This document shows positions 9,265 through 24,000 of a stretch of DNA of 64,000 bases, one piece after another; position 1 is the first letter of the stretch; each line of letters starts with the position of its first letter. The position numbers and the translations under genes are program-made. This DNA comes from Hyalella azteca (taxonomy: Eukaryota; Arthropoda; Malacostraca; Amphipoda; Hyalellidae), in contig NW_025940854.1 of assembly GCF_000764305.2 (NCBI RefSeq), positions 1-64,000 of the forward strand, written 5' to 3'. Below the pieces are notes generated by a model. That model did no database searches, was not told the DNA's origin, and worked only from the letters and a program-made list of their open reading frames with translations.

Positions 9265-12200
9265 CTTGCTATATAATCAATTTTTTGTTTATGTAGTACA
9301 GCCTTTTATTGTAATCTAGTTAGCTTCTTGGCAAGTTGCCAGAAAAGCAACTCAATTCAATTTGGAATTAAAGCCAACAATTAACTTAAATACTTATCCC
9401 CATGAATATTCATTGGCATGGGGCTGTACTTTCAGGATAACTTTTACCTCAACAGGCTCAACAGCCCCAAATTCAAAATAATGTATCCCCACCATCTATC
9501 ATCTATGCCACTAACTTCACCACAGTACTTATGTTGTGTTGCCAGGATGCCAGCCTTCAAAACAACAGATTTATTGTGTTAACAAAACTAATCCACATTT
9601 CCCACTGCAATCAATAAAGCTTTACAGTTATTACATGGTAATCAGTCCCTGTAAACATAATAAATAATTCTGAAGTTTTAAACAGTAATGAGTCACAACT
9701 TCACATTTCACAAGTGGCAAGTTAAGTGCAGTACCGTATCTGCTCATTCTGCTGTGTGGTGACTTTACTGACGTGTGTCACAGATGGCTCTCAAGGCTTG
9801 ACAGTAAGCCAAGTGTGGAAAACATCTACCTTTAGGGCCCAGACTAGAGCTTTCCCACCATTTCTGGACTGCAAGATTTTCACCAGATAAATTATTATTA
9901 CCTCCTATGTAATTGTTAACAAAAGTGCACAATCTGGCCACAAGTTTCCAATTATATTACAATTTGTCATGTTAGAGCCACAAGATTTTGAAAACAAGTA
10001 CCTAGGAAAATTCCAATCCTGCAGAAGTGAGTAAGCAAACTTGGCCACTGGCCACTGGCCAGACCAGGCCAGTTAGCCAAACTTTCAAAAAGTTTTCAGG
10101 TCCATTAGAAATTGGACTCAAATGTCCAATTTTCAAGTTTCCAACCAATCCAATGTTATTATAATTTATAATCTAGTGACTTTGGTCTTTGGGTGTGGAG
10201 GGAAACTGGGAAAGTGGTATACTGGTATTTTCTTCTAGTAATTTCCATCCAGCTTGAAGAAATCAATGAAATTTTATTAACAAAAATACTTTTGGAAATT
10301 GGATGGCTGACATTCATCCAACTCCATTCCAAATTTGTTTTGGTTACACGTTACAGTTGGCAGTTACACGGTTACAGTAAATTTATTTCAAGAGATTACA
10401 TATAGGTACCGGTATCGGCGGTATGCCTTCTAGTAAAAAATATTTCTATAGTTAGGTACTATTAATTAAAGGCAATAATCTTGTCATTATTAGGTAATAA
10501 AATTGCTGGTGGCCAATAAAACCATTTAAATATGCAACTAAAACTAATCATTAAATCCTGTACCTAAATATACTGCTATAACTGTAAGTATAGGTACTGG
10601 TAGGAACTTCACTAGGAAGTAGGTACAATTTTTGAAGTTTAACTACTACCGTACGGCGTACCGCGTACGTGATGACTAGCTACGCAGCTGTTTCAATCCT
10701 AGAAAGTTGTTGCTCAATTTACAATTATGTTCATAAAAAAGTACTTTCCAAATTCCAACGAAGGCTGGGTAGGCTGCCGTACCCGGCTAGGCGCCCTAGG
10801 TGTTAGTTAGTACGCCGACAGAATTGGCATTGAGGTTAATTATTCCTCAAGAAAGTTGATAATTCATCTCTAATTCTACACATAAATATTCTCAAATATT
10901 AATAAACTTCATCAAAAAATTTTAGATTTCAAATCACCGTACTGTCGTTTTCACCATATAGTACGCACTCCACAGAACCTGCGACTGCGAGGCTGCGAAG
11001 TATAGGTAACTGCGAGCTAACTCAGTCTCAGCTAGTGCTAGTAAGCCTAAATTCAGGTTGCCAAACTACTAAGAGTAAGACGACAGGACCAATTCACTTC
11101 AGCGCAGGCTGAAACGATAGTTATCGCAAGTTTCTAATTTATAATGGATAATTTCACATACATGCTATGCAATCATAGTATCTTGTGTAGAGTTTAATTT
11201 GAATCATTTACCTCATTTTGCATAAACTCGTTCTTTAATCATCTTGCCTCAGTTGCCTGGTGTTGTGCTTTTCGTTATGAGCTTGTGAGTCGTGACTGTC
11301 ACTTGTTGCGGTCAGACGGGTCAGCTGTCGCTAAGCGAACTTTCAGGACAACTCACCACATGACGAAGCACCTGCTGGAGAAATTCATAGCTCAGTTTGT
11401 CCATTATGTTAGTCGATATATAATGATTCGATAATTTATCTCCACCAGTTTGACATGAAAATGGTAAAACGGGTAATTTGAGCAACTAAATCACTTCTTA
11501 TTTGGTTGATTTGAAACTTATTTTAATTAATTACCTATGCATCCATTAATGCCCTAAGGGCTGCGAGAGCTGCCGTGAATTCGCATACTCGTTTTCTATT
11601 GAAACGTGATTACGGATAACTTCAGCAAATTAAAGTTTCGATTCGATATTAGTGAAATTCCACATATGCATTTGAATGACCGTGTCGCCTTGACGTAAAA
11701 TAATTTGATTTAAGTTTTTTTATTTAATAAATCTAATCGTATTCTGAAATCTAAACAATCGAGTCGCTGAAATAAAAAAGTGACGTGTCTTCGGAGCCAT
11801 GTTATTTCCCAACCATCGAGCACTTTCAATACTTCTTGAAATTCTCTTATCGTGGATTCCTCATTTTCATTATAATTTTGCCTTCTTGGGTGATCTTACG
11901 AATATTGTGCATGAAATTTTAATAGTCTTACAAGTTTTTATCCTTCTGTAAAGCGATTGGTACAGAATCTGTGGTTAGAGTTTACAGAAGAATAATTTTG
12001 GTTCAACTTTAATCGATATAATTATCACAAAGCGAAATCTGAATATTCATATCATGGGTTTTAATGCTGAAAATTTTTTGGATGGTCAGGAGAATGCCAT
12101 GATAACGCCATAATTCTATCATGCATGGCATGTTCTTAAATTCATTTAGCTACAAAACGCGAGGCAAGCGCCATCCATTCAGCCTCTTGACTACAAATTC

Positions 12201-14183
12201 GCATTACAGGAATACATTAAGTTGAGTAAAATCCTCGAAACAGGCATTTGTCCAGTTTTCAGTTAGCTACGCATGAAGTTACCAATCTCGTGACACTGTT
12301 TTGATTGGAGTGAGTTTGTTCGATAATAACCATCGACCATAAATATCAAGCGCATTTTTTCGCGGATCAGCAGAATGTCACCACTACAGTGCGTTCTCGT
12401 TTTCAGTTTAAGCTTGTTTTTTTTAGAGTTCTTGCTAATGAAGCCGTCACCAGGACTCCTAGAATAAGTCGGCCCGACCTTAACTTTTCTCGCCCTCAGT
12501 GGCATCTAAACTACGTATTCTATTAAAATATACAGAGAAATTCAAATGTGGTTATTTCCAAGCTGCTCGCATACAGAGTGATGCAATGTGTACTTGCGCC
12601 CTGGCTTGTCAAATGTTATTCGATATTGTTAGGAACATGATTTTGCATAACATGATTTTGAATATGGTAAATACAATTTTTTAAATTAATTCACACATAC
12701 TTTCCATGCACTGAGCCTAAATCCTCAGTCAATTTTAAACTGAGCTTCAATGTCAGTCCGCTAATAAAAGTTTGTGAATCGGACCTTGCTGAATCTAGTA
12801 CGCTGTTAATGTCATTACATCACCCAGACGATACATACTATTAACTATATTGCGGCAATTAATTAGTTCAATCAATTTACTGACATGCGGTTTTACTATG
12901 ACAGCAAATTAAAATATATTATTAACCGGAAAATGTAAGTTCATGCGAGGCAGTCGTCATGGTCAAAAAATCATCACCAAATAAGATCCCATGAGCACGC
13001 TGAAGTACGATGACGCTCATGTGTTTTTGGTCACCTGGACCAAAATTGTCTAGTGACCGCGCTGCTATCTCCTAGATGTTCGCTAGTCAATGTCTAAATT
13101 TAATCTTGGTTGTTCATAGGGCTGCAAAATCTTCAGCGTCAGTAGGAAAAACATTCGCTAATTTAATCAGTCGTTATGGTGAAAAGAAAACATTTTTTGC
13201 GTTGAAATTACTATTAATTTAATAAAATTGTAAAGGGACGTTCTAATAAGAATTCAACACATAACATGAGTAACCAGATGCAGGGGAGAAACATATTACA
13301 TATATCTATATTTTATTGAATCAAATAAATTCTATAATACATTAAACTAAAACGTGGTGATCTGAATGCGTTTCATATCAATCATTTAATAAGGATTTTT
13401 CAATGTGAAGTAAAATTTACACAAAATAAAATCCATTCATAGTTAATAGTATGACAGCATTTTGGAAGAACATTCATTAAGACAGTATTCAATGTAATTA
13501 TGGAACAATCGAACAACGACCTACTGCGTCTTTTTTTAACGAAAAAGCTATTTATAAGTATTATTGTGCAGTAACTTTTATAATTGAAATATGATATGGT
13601 ACCTATTTTCGATGCTAAGGCATGATTCAAAATATAATTCTGAACTCGAACATACGGAGTGATTCTAAAATGGAATATCTACCATGAAAAAAGCTGCACT
13701 CGTATATGGCCACAATTTGAACAGGTAATTTTTGAAGTATTTCAACCGCTATACAACCACCTGGCTAATAGTTATGTGTCACCGAAAACTATGACTAAAA
13801 CAATTGGTCTAGTTGGGATTATTGAATTTAATTTTCAATTGTAGGGATTGCGCAATATAATCTAAGTAAATAAGTGAGTTTATATGTAGATATTGATCAT
13901 TATAATACTAATTCTATTCGTTTGATATTAAATCACAACGTCATAAATAAGATTTTAACAATTTTTCTCATGTCAAATCCCATGACAGAATAAAATTCTT
14001 CTTCATAGCACAAAAATAGATGCTTTTAATATTTTCAAATAAAGCTGCACATTTAGATTAATTATTCCATAACGTGTGCATTGGGTCTATCAAGAAACGG
14101 TTTTATTTTGAATTATTGATCAATGTTACAAGAATACAGCATTTGCGTGAAAACGATAATGAAATTATTAATCGGGTTCTGCC
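9265..14183. other. Non-coding stretch between ACC and CUB gene
   Basis: I see no open frame with splice signals or recognisable protein. ACC 5' noncoding exons and its promoter should lie somewhere here if the gene is arranged as usual, but I cannot place them. Short palindromic patches occur near 10655 (cgtacggcgtaccgcgtacg). Confidence 0.6.
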
Positions 14184-15045
14184 TTATACTGCATTCAACT
14201 TCTGACGAATTGCTGACTCACACCATAACTTCTTAAAAAATGATATCCTCGATGCGTCCAATGTGCAGTTTCCTAATAAACTGTACAGCTCTCCATATGT
14301 AAAACTATTTTTAGTAAAACTTTGCCCACACGGAACGTTTTTCGTGTGGGAGGCAAGTGAGTGCGAACTTGAAAATATTACAATTACGGGATACATTTGG
14401 AAGTTTGTTGCTCTGAGATATACGATTGTCTTCATAATGTTACCCGGATAACGTAGGTTTTCCCGAAGATTCTCCTCATACATCATATTCATATTAATAG
14501 GCAATAAATCGATTAAACATTGAACACGAAACAACAGTGGAAGTTTGTGACAACCTTTCGACATGAAAACGCAGTGATTGCCATCGAGTGGCTTTTGTGA
14601 CAACATGATATTCAAGTTACTTGCACTCTCACTGATCGATTCAAGCTTTCTATCTACTAATAAATACATTGAATAATCACAGAGAGTTTCTTCGGCACCA
14701 ATGCAGGCCGAAATCCCGATAAGGTACTGTCCCGCATTATGCAAAACATGAACGCTTCTTCTTACGCTCAAATTTTGATCCGATGATTTGGAAGTATTAA
14801 AATTCGGATTCAAATATATTAATGAGTATTCCGAACTCTTTTGTGTCATGGGTTTTTCTTCGGGTGAGCCAAAGTATTCTGATTTATTTCTTTTTTGCAG
14901 CTCGATTGATTTTGGGGTAGTAACAAGAAATCGGGAAGTCCAAAAGTTGGCGGAAGCAAGCAGCAACATCACCAGGAACAGGTGAACACCGATGTGCAGA
15001 TCCCATTGTGTTCTCCCTGCAGATGATCTGATGATGAAGACGCTA
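14184..15045 (-). CDS. CUB gene last exon: transmembrane helix and tail
   Basis: The acceptor attacag at 15046 joins exon 15 in phase. It reads GSVFIIRSSAGRTQWDLHIG, then VHLFLVMLLLASANFW, a hydrophobic helix. About 250 further residues run to a stop at 14184, with scattered Cys and Ser/Asn-rich stretches. An open frame this long is unlikely by chance in such AT-rich DNA. I do not recognise a domain in the tail. A truncated copy of the exon's start is at 19344-19445. Confidence 0.7.
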
Positions 15046-18000
15046 CTGTAATGAAGTCAGTAACATTAATATTTTAATTTACTATAATTTCCGTGCTGTT
15101 ATCAGAAACTAAAAAATCGACTTACTATTAAGATTCCGACGATAGAAAGAAATGAATTTCTTAAAAAAAATCATTGAAAAGAGTAAGATTTTACAATCCC
15201 GATCAAAAATTATTCATGAAGACTATTCAAGCCAGAAGCACTGACCCAGAAGGCCGAGTGTGCAGAGGTCGCGAGTGTTCAGGCATTGGAGTGAAACAAT
15301 TTCAAATGACCCGCATTTTGCCTAAATATAGTACGATAGCATGCGACGTGCGACAAGAATTTTCAATAACCGGCATGTTGCCTTAGTAAAATAATATGAT
15401 GATTACAGACGACGTATAATAATAATTTCAAATAACCGGCGCTCAACCTCAGTAAAATAATACGATGATTACATACGACGAATAGTAATAATTTCAAATG
15501 ATAGGTACTTTGCCGTATTAAGAACTCACGTGACGGCGGCAGCGCTGTGGTCGGCGCGGTAGGTAAACTGTCGCCGTATGCCGCCCCCGCACACCTCACC
15601 CATGCCTTGCCAGCCCCCGGCGCGGGTGAAGGCCCCGATTGTCAGGTTCCAAGTGGTGCAAGAACCTGCTCGCAGATTATTTCAGTAATACAAATAGATT
15701 CGTTGTTTTTATTTACAGGCATTTGATGTATGGGAGGAGATGCAAGGAGAAACGAAAATTTGAAAAAATGTTCGTGCAGCATATATGGAAAAAAATGTGA
15801 GAAATTTAGTGTTACACGTGCAGAAGATAATAAGCTTGAATTTATATATTTTTTATCTTGCACCAATTGATTAAAGTTCAAAACATTTCAGTTATTGAAG
15901 TGACATAAACATCGCAATATAAATACTCAGAATAAAGTAGCGGCGAACATAACAAACAATTAATTGCCTCAATCAGAGTTGTCATTAGACAATTTTTTTA
16001 GACATATTTTAAAGGAGCTTCAGCCCCCCTTAAATATTCTTAAGCTCCCCAAAACAATTTTATTCTCACTTATTTAAAATTGTAACTTTTTTGTATATGG
16101 TAACACTGTGGGTATGCGGATTTTTTTTTCTCTTTGTTGTTGGCTTTAATACAGTAAACATACCGTACTTTCTAAGTTTGTTGTTATACTGTATGTGTAA
16201 CTAAAGATTTGCTAGCTGTTTGGGTAATAAAACGTTCGCTCAAATACTGTACATCTCCTGGTGGCTTAGTATCTCCTGGTGGCTTAGTATCCCCTATTCT
16301 TATTCTTAGTATCCCCTATCCCCTATTCTTCTAAATTTTGATCTTGAAACTTTGATCGATCTTCTGTAAAATAATCGGTCTTTTCAATTGATATTTAACC
16401 ACATGTGCGTTGACCCACTTTTCGCTTCAGTGTTGACCCATGTAGGACTCATATTATTTAATTATTATTTAATTATTATAATATTATTATTATTAACTTC
16501 TCTCATTGCAGAGCCTGGAGCTGCTGTCCGCTAGTGCATCACGTTGACCCACCCCCGCCAGTTTTGTTCTCGTGTTCCATTAGTTCGTTGTTAATGTATT
16601 ATAACTCATTAAATTATTTAAAATAATTATTTAAGTAATGCAAGGATCTTTTGTGTGCGTTTTTATTAATGGCAATTTGAAGTTTTGAAAACGCCTTAAA
16701 ACCAAGTGTCCAAGGCATTAATTAATTAAGCTAATATCGGGCCAATCATTAATCTTCTGACCATTGGTCGGCGGCTGGACGATGACCGTAAGGACGACAT
16801 CGATTGGTATTTCGAAGAGTAGTGGCCGAGGTGATACCTCACTTCAACCCCTCCAGTCGAGCGCAACCGCATGGGTGGTAACAGCTGACCCAATTTACAA
16901 CATATTTTCGAATAAATGCTAAAACATGAGTGCAAATGACCAGACAATTTTGGATAATAACGGAATCATTTGTTGGATTATTCACGGAATTGTCAAATTT
17001 GGTTCATGATAAAACTGGGATATAGAGGAAAATTGATATCAACTAATTTCGGTTTAGGAGGAACTGAAGGGCATAATGATTAGTATATCAAGACATTATG
17101 CGTGTCAAAATCAGTAATATTTTAACATTTTCAAGGAACCTATAATGCTATGAGCATGGAGTCAAATAATAAAGTCTGAAATAATTCAAGTCGATACGCA
17201 ACACACAACGAAAATGTAAAGTTTGATCATTGGTTATTTAAAAAACTAATTCTATTCCAGAAATTCCTTGAAAAATATCAAATCCTGCATCAGACAGATC
17301 GATATAGGACCATTGCATTCGGAATTCAAAGAAAAACTGTCAATAAGATTCATCAATATTTTATATGTCGAGAGACCTGCACGTCTCCACAGAGACACCC
17401 GATGATGCGCTGCAGTTTGGTGTCCAAGAAGAGCAGATGGTCGACCTGTGAGAGGGGCAGCTGCGTCGGCTGACACTGGCAACCNTTCAGGACTCGGGAG
17501 AACACAGTAAGTAATGCTTTCCAGGAGCGAATAGGATCAGGTTCAAAGAGCTTTGTGAGTTCAGGACTCGGGAGAACACAGTAAGTAATGCTTTCCAGGA
17601 GCGAATAGGATCAGGTTCAAAGAGCTTTGTGAGTTCAGGACTCGGGAGAACACAGTAAGTAATGCTTTCCAGGAGCGAATAGGATCAGGTTCAAAGAGCT
17701 TTGTGAGTTCAGGACTCGGGAGAACACAGTAAGTAATGCTTTCCAGGAGCGAATAGGATCAGGTTCAAAGAGCTTTGTGAGTTCAGGACTCGGGAGAACA
17801 CAGTAAGTAATGCTTTCCAGGAGCGAATAGGATCAGGTTCAAAGAGCTTTGTGAGTTCAGGACTCGGGAGAACACAGTAAGTAATGCTTTCCAGGAGCGA
17901 ATAGGATCAGGTTCAAAGAGCTTTGTGAGTTCATGACTCGGGAGAACACAGTAAGTAATGCTTTCCAGGAGCGAATAGGATCAGGTTCAAAGAGCTTTGT

Positions 18001-21000
18001 GAGTTCAGGACTCGGGAGAACACAGTAAGTAATGCTTTCCAGGAGCGAATAGGATCAGGTTCAAAGAGCTTTGTGAGTTCAGGACTCGGGAGAACACATT
18101 AAGTAATGCTTTCCAGGAGCGAATAGGATCAGGTTCTGTCTCTTATACACATCTAGATGTGTATAAGAGACAGAGGTTAAATAGTTCACGTGTAGTTGCA
18201 TGGGAAGAAGATTAGATATTTACTTTGATAGTTGATGGCGCGGAGAAATGGGGTTTCAAAAGGGTCGAGTCAGCAATATGTTGGTCGAGTATAGTTTTCT
18301 TACAAGCGTCCATGAAATTCGTGAATGGTTTTTTCTAGGTTGATTAAAAAATTTCTTGACAAATGCTGACCGAACAATCCAACACTCAGGTGGAAAAAGG
18401 CAGACTTGAGATATGCTGTCAATGGCTTTATAAATTAGGTGCTATTAGATAAATTAGGCGCTGAATTACCGTAAGTAAAAGAAAACGCAAAGATTTTAGC
18501 TCTAAGATCATCTATTTAAATATTGTTGCCTAAATTTTTCGATTACACTTTGTTCTCTATTATATTAATGATTTACAAATAAACATCCATGATGACACTC
18601 ACATGCTTATTTTCTGTTATATTGAACCTGCTATACATGCTAACAAATGATAGTGAAGAAGTAGTTGTTAGAGTGAAGAAGTAATTATTATTGAGTATTG
18701 ACCTGAACTCGAGCAACACGCTTGATCCCGAGAAGGTGACGACCTGATGCTCGGATTTTAAAAAGTAACAACAATGATGACAAATTCATGCTAATATTAT
18801 ATTACATTCAGTTCAGACTGTTATGCATACTAACATATCATGTACTTAGTATGAAGAAGTAATTATTATTGACCTGAACTCGAGCAGAACGCTTGGTCCC
18901 GAGAAGGTGACGACCTGATGCTCTGTGCCGCACAGCGTAGCTATGAGGGCGCTGCTCGTCGAGGTGCCGGCATACAGAGCGATGTAGTTGCTGCTGCAGG
19001 ACCTGAGTTATACAGCAATAATTTCACACATAACTAACAACAAACACACATAACAATAATTCAGACATAACAGCAATTCAGACATAAAAACAATTCAGAC
19101 ATAACAACAATTATTCAGACATAACTACAATTTCAGACGAACAGGAACTGTTCAAAATCTCCAAGAAAATGATCGCGATTTTCCTCATCTTTTATATTAA
19201 TTTTAAGAATAGTTTCCCTAAAAACGTATCTTAAGATTTAATTCTATGTCAATTCACCCTGTAGGCAGGTCCATGACTGTAAAGCTCAGTGTTCCCGTAG
19301 CGGCAGCTGAGCGCATGGCGAAGAGATATTTACAGCGCGTGTGTAGTTGGCAGAAGCAAGCAGCAACAACACTAGGAACAGGCGAACACCGATGTGAAGA
19401 TCCCATTGTGCTCTCACTGCAGATGATCTGATGATGAAGACGCTACTGTAATGATATCAGTAACATTAATATTTTAATTTTTATAATTTCCGTAATGCTA
19501 TCATAAACTAAAAAATCCCCCTACTAAAGAGAGGAACATATTTCATATAAAAATCCATTGAAAAGAGTAAGATTTTGCAATCCCGATCAAAAACTATTCA
19601 TGAAAACTATTCAAGGCAGAAGCACTGACCCAGAAGGCCGAGTGTGCAGAGGTCGCGAGTGTTCAGGCATTGGAGTGACAAAGGCGACGTCCGTGACAAT
19701 GACACCGGACCGCTGACTGTGCCACGATATCATCCAGTCACGCTGTGGTCGCCCGCTCTGCTGAAGGCTGCACCGCCACAACAGATGCATGAGATAGCGA
19801 TCGTGGAAATTATCGTTGAAAATTAATTATGATTGTTTGAATTTCCCTTTCTTTCTTTGAGCTTCTAATTAAGTACTGATTGTTAAAATTAATTAATTCT
19901 TTCTTATCGAGGCCATGATGATTCTTTTTTATCGAGGCCATGACGCTGAGCTGTTGTAGGTTTGATTATAATCAGTACTTGCATGAGTCTCAATATGACG
20001 ATACTAGTGCACTGTTCCAAATATTCGACTGGTTCATCTCTAAGAAACTGAAACTGAAACTGAAGGGCCTCGAAAGATTAGATTTTTCTTTTACTCTACC
20101 GTTCAATTGGTGCTTAATCTAAAAAAAAGTTTATTGAAGAAGGCTGGCAAAGAGTCGGAAATTTAATAATCGATCACAGATCAGAGGTTGAAGATGAATG
20201 AATAAATTTGTGTAAAGTGTACGAGTAGAATAACATAACTGACAAAATTACTAGCAAGTCAAAAACGAGCAAGCACTCGTAACGTGCGAAAATACGTAAA
20301 TAATATAAGTATGGTAAGATGCAAATGACGTACGAAAACAATTTCAAATGTCCCGCATTTTGAATTAATATAGTACGATAGCGTGCGACGTACGACAACA
20401 ATTTCAAATAACCGGCACTCTGCCATAGTGATGTAATACGATGATTTACATACGATGTAAGGTAATAATTTAAAATGATAGGCAATTTGCCGTATTAACA
20501 GGTTAAGTGCGACACGACCCACTTGTGGGTTACAAGATATTTTTTCTGGACAAATTCCGCAATTTATTTTTTTTTTCATTTGCATTTTTCGGCGAAAATT
20601 TATGAAGATCAGATTTTGAAATATTTGAATTATATTTGAAATATTTTCCCCCTCATTAGATTTTGAAATATAGGGAAAATTTAGAATTTAATTTTGGCAT
20701 TGGAACCTACGAATTTCCAATATATTTTTAATTATATGCCTTTCTATTTGCGGACTTGGTCGTTTTTTAGACCATCTGCCAACGTGTTAAACAATGTAAA
20801 CTGTGAACACTGTACAATGTAAACTGTACACACTGTACAATGTAAACTGTACACAGTACAATGTAAGCAGTGCACATTATATAATGTTAAAAACTCACGT
20901 GACTGCGGCAGCGCTGTGGTCGGCGCGGTAGGTAAACTGTCGCCGTATGCCGCCCCCGCACACCTCACCCATGCCTTGCCAACCACCAGCGCGGGTGAAG

Positions 21001-24000
21001 GCCCCGATAGTTAGGTTCCAAGTGGTGCACGATCCTGCTAGCAGATTATTCCAGTAATGAAAAGATATTCGATTTTTTCAAACGATCCTGCTCGCAGATT
21101 ATTCCAGTAATGAAAAGATATTAGTTTTTATTTAAAAACAATCCTGCTCGCAGATTATTCCAGTAATGTAAAGATATTCGATTTTTTCAAACGATCCTGC
21201 TCGCAGATTATTCCAGTAATGAAAAGATATTAGTTTTTATTTAAAAACAATCCTGCTCGCAGATTATTCCAGTAATGTAAAGATATTCGTTGTTTTTATT
21301 TAAAAACAATCCTGCTCGCAGATTATTCCAGTAATGAAAAGATATTAGTTTTTATTTAAAAACAATCCTGCTCGCAGATTATTCCAGTAATGAAAAGATA
21401 TTAGTTGTTTTTATTTAAAAACGATCCTGCTCACAGATTGTTTTAGTAATGAAAATATATTAGTTGTTTTTATTTAAAAACGATCCTGCTCACAGATTAT
21501 TTCAGTAATGAAAAGATATTCGTTGTTTTTATTTACAAGCATTAGGTGTATGGGATGGGATGCAAGAAGCAACGAAATTTTTGAAAAATTTGTTGTGTAG
21601 TAAATATGGGAAAAATGTGAAAACAGCATTACAGGTGCTGAAGATAATTAACTTGTATATCTATTTTTTTATCTTACATGAATTGATTAAAATTTGAAAT
21701 ATGTTTTGAAGTGACGAAAACATCGCAAAGTGAATACTCAATTTGAAATAGCGGCGAACATAACAAACAAATAATGACCTCAATCAGAGGTGTCATTAGA
21801 CATATAGTTTAGATGAGCTTCAGCCCCCCTTAAATATTCATTAGCTCCCCGAACTAATTTTATGCTAAATTATTAAATATGTAATTATTTTTGTACATAT
21901 CACTGTGAGTATTCGGATTTTTTTTTAATGCAGTAAACCTACGGTACTTCTTATGTTTGTTGTTATACTGTGCGTATACTAAAGATTTGTTAGCTGTTTG
22001 TGCAATAAAACGTTCGCTCAAATACTTTACATCACCTGGAGGCTTAGCATCCCCCATTCTTAAAACCAAGTGAATAATTAATGCCTTAAAACCAAGTGAC
22101 GCCTAAGACATTTATTAATTAAGCTAATATCGGGCCAATCATTAATCTTCTGACCATTGGTGGGCGGCTGGACGATGACCGTAAGGACGACATCGATTGG
22201 TATTTCGATCACCCAAGGGCAGTTGGTGTGCAGGAATGTAGAGCTCGGTACGCTGTCATCCGAAGGAGGAACGAGCAAACCTGAGAAAATATTTTATATT
22301 TTTAAAATGAAATATTCCAGATATATTCTAAGGTATGTAAAGTGAAGTAAATACTTGATTGAAAGTATTGATTGATAAACAATAAGTCACGGAAAGTTTT
22401 AAATTCCACACTACTGTAGGTTCAGATCGCGTATTTTTCATTTAATAAAACGCCCCTAAACTTTGTTATCAATCAAACACAAGATTCTTGTTCAAACGCA
22501 AGAATTACACAAGAAAAAACTTAAACACAGGTTGGTTTAAAATATTTTTTACTCAAATTTCATTTCACTTATCAAAGTAATCTCATCTAACGCCATCTTT
22601 TTATTAAACACCTTGTGTCAGCGACAATCTCTTAATTTCTAGTTCAAAATGTATTGAAGTTTCTTAGAACTGTTGATTTGAAGTTGAACTGTTGAAGTAT
22701 TGATTTCTTCAATATTATTTTCTCAACAATGATAATAAAACTAACCTGCAGGAGTGTTATGGAAGAGCTGACCACACACGGTAGGCGGGGGGAAGGCATA
22801 TTCCAGGGTGAAGTTGAAGCCTGGGCTGAGCCACGAGTAGTGGCCGAGGTGATACCTCACTTCAACCCCTCCAGTCGAGCGCAACCGCATGGGTGGTAGC
22901 AGCTGACCCGAATTATAACATATTTTTGAATAAAAACTAAAACAAAACTAAAAAAACTAAATTTGTTTTTCGAAAAAAAACTAAAACAAGCGCAAATGAA
23001 GACAATTTTGGATTGCCAAAATTGTCAATCTTTTGAAAGAAAATTTTGGATAATAACGGAAAAATTTGTTAAATGGTTCACATTTTCAAGGAATCTATTA
23101 TGCAATGTGCATGGAGTTAATTAATAAAGTCTGAAATAATTCAAGCCGATACGCAACATACAACGAAAATACAAAGTTTGTTCATTCATTATTTAGCAAA
23201 CTAATTCTATTCCAAAAATTCCTTGAAAAATGTCAAATCCTGCGTCAGAAAGATATATGACCATAGCATTCGAAATTCAAAGAGAACTTGCATAGATTCA
23301 GCAATATTTTATATATCGAGTTACCTGCACGTCTCCACAGAGACACCCGATGATGCGCTGCAGTTTGGTGTCCAAGAAGAGCAGATGGTCGACCTGCGAG
23401 AGGGGTAACTGGGTGGGCTGACACTGGCACCCCTCGGAGCCACAATACGTGGCACAGTGACGTGATCCCCGCACTCCAGCCATGGCATGCAACTGTCATG
23501 AATTTCTCTGTATTGTTTTCTTTCGTATGGTCTTGCAAAGTATAATGGATCAAGGGTAAATAAATGAAGTTAATTTGACTTTAAGATCAAGGGTAAATAA
23601 ATGGAATAATAAATGGACTAATGGATCAAGGGTAAATAATGAAGTTAATTGGATTGTAAGATACACTTGCATAATTTACGCCTGACAAAAATATTGGTTA
23701 AACTTTTGATATCCCATGCAAATACCGATAAAACAAAGGCATAGAGGAAGTCAAGATCGTGCTCGTGATTCTATGAGAGGATAAAAGATTAGTAATTATC
23801 TTCGTGTATAGCAGACTAACCACGAGAGTGAGTGACTGATTGACAGCGGGCACCATGAGGTAGCTGCACGACAAAGGACCTTCCATGTTCCAGAGCAGCG
23901 ACGCTCCAGGCTGCTGGATTTTGCCCCTTGACGAGCTTGCGGCTCCGTAGAACATCACATCGCACGCGCTGTTAGGTTTCTTTGTTCCCGACATGTGTGC

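Noticed and set aside
11341..11440. Short ATG frame (MTKHLLEKF...) upstream of ACC
   Set aside because: Only 24 codons with no splice or homology support.
17486..18135. 74-bp repeats as a CRISPR array
   Set aside because: There are no variable spacers, the units are contiguous and the genome is eukaryotic.
18136..18173. Natural perfect palindrome or transposon end
   Set aside because: It is exactly two Tn5 mosaic ends in the arrangement of a Nextera mate-pair junction.
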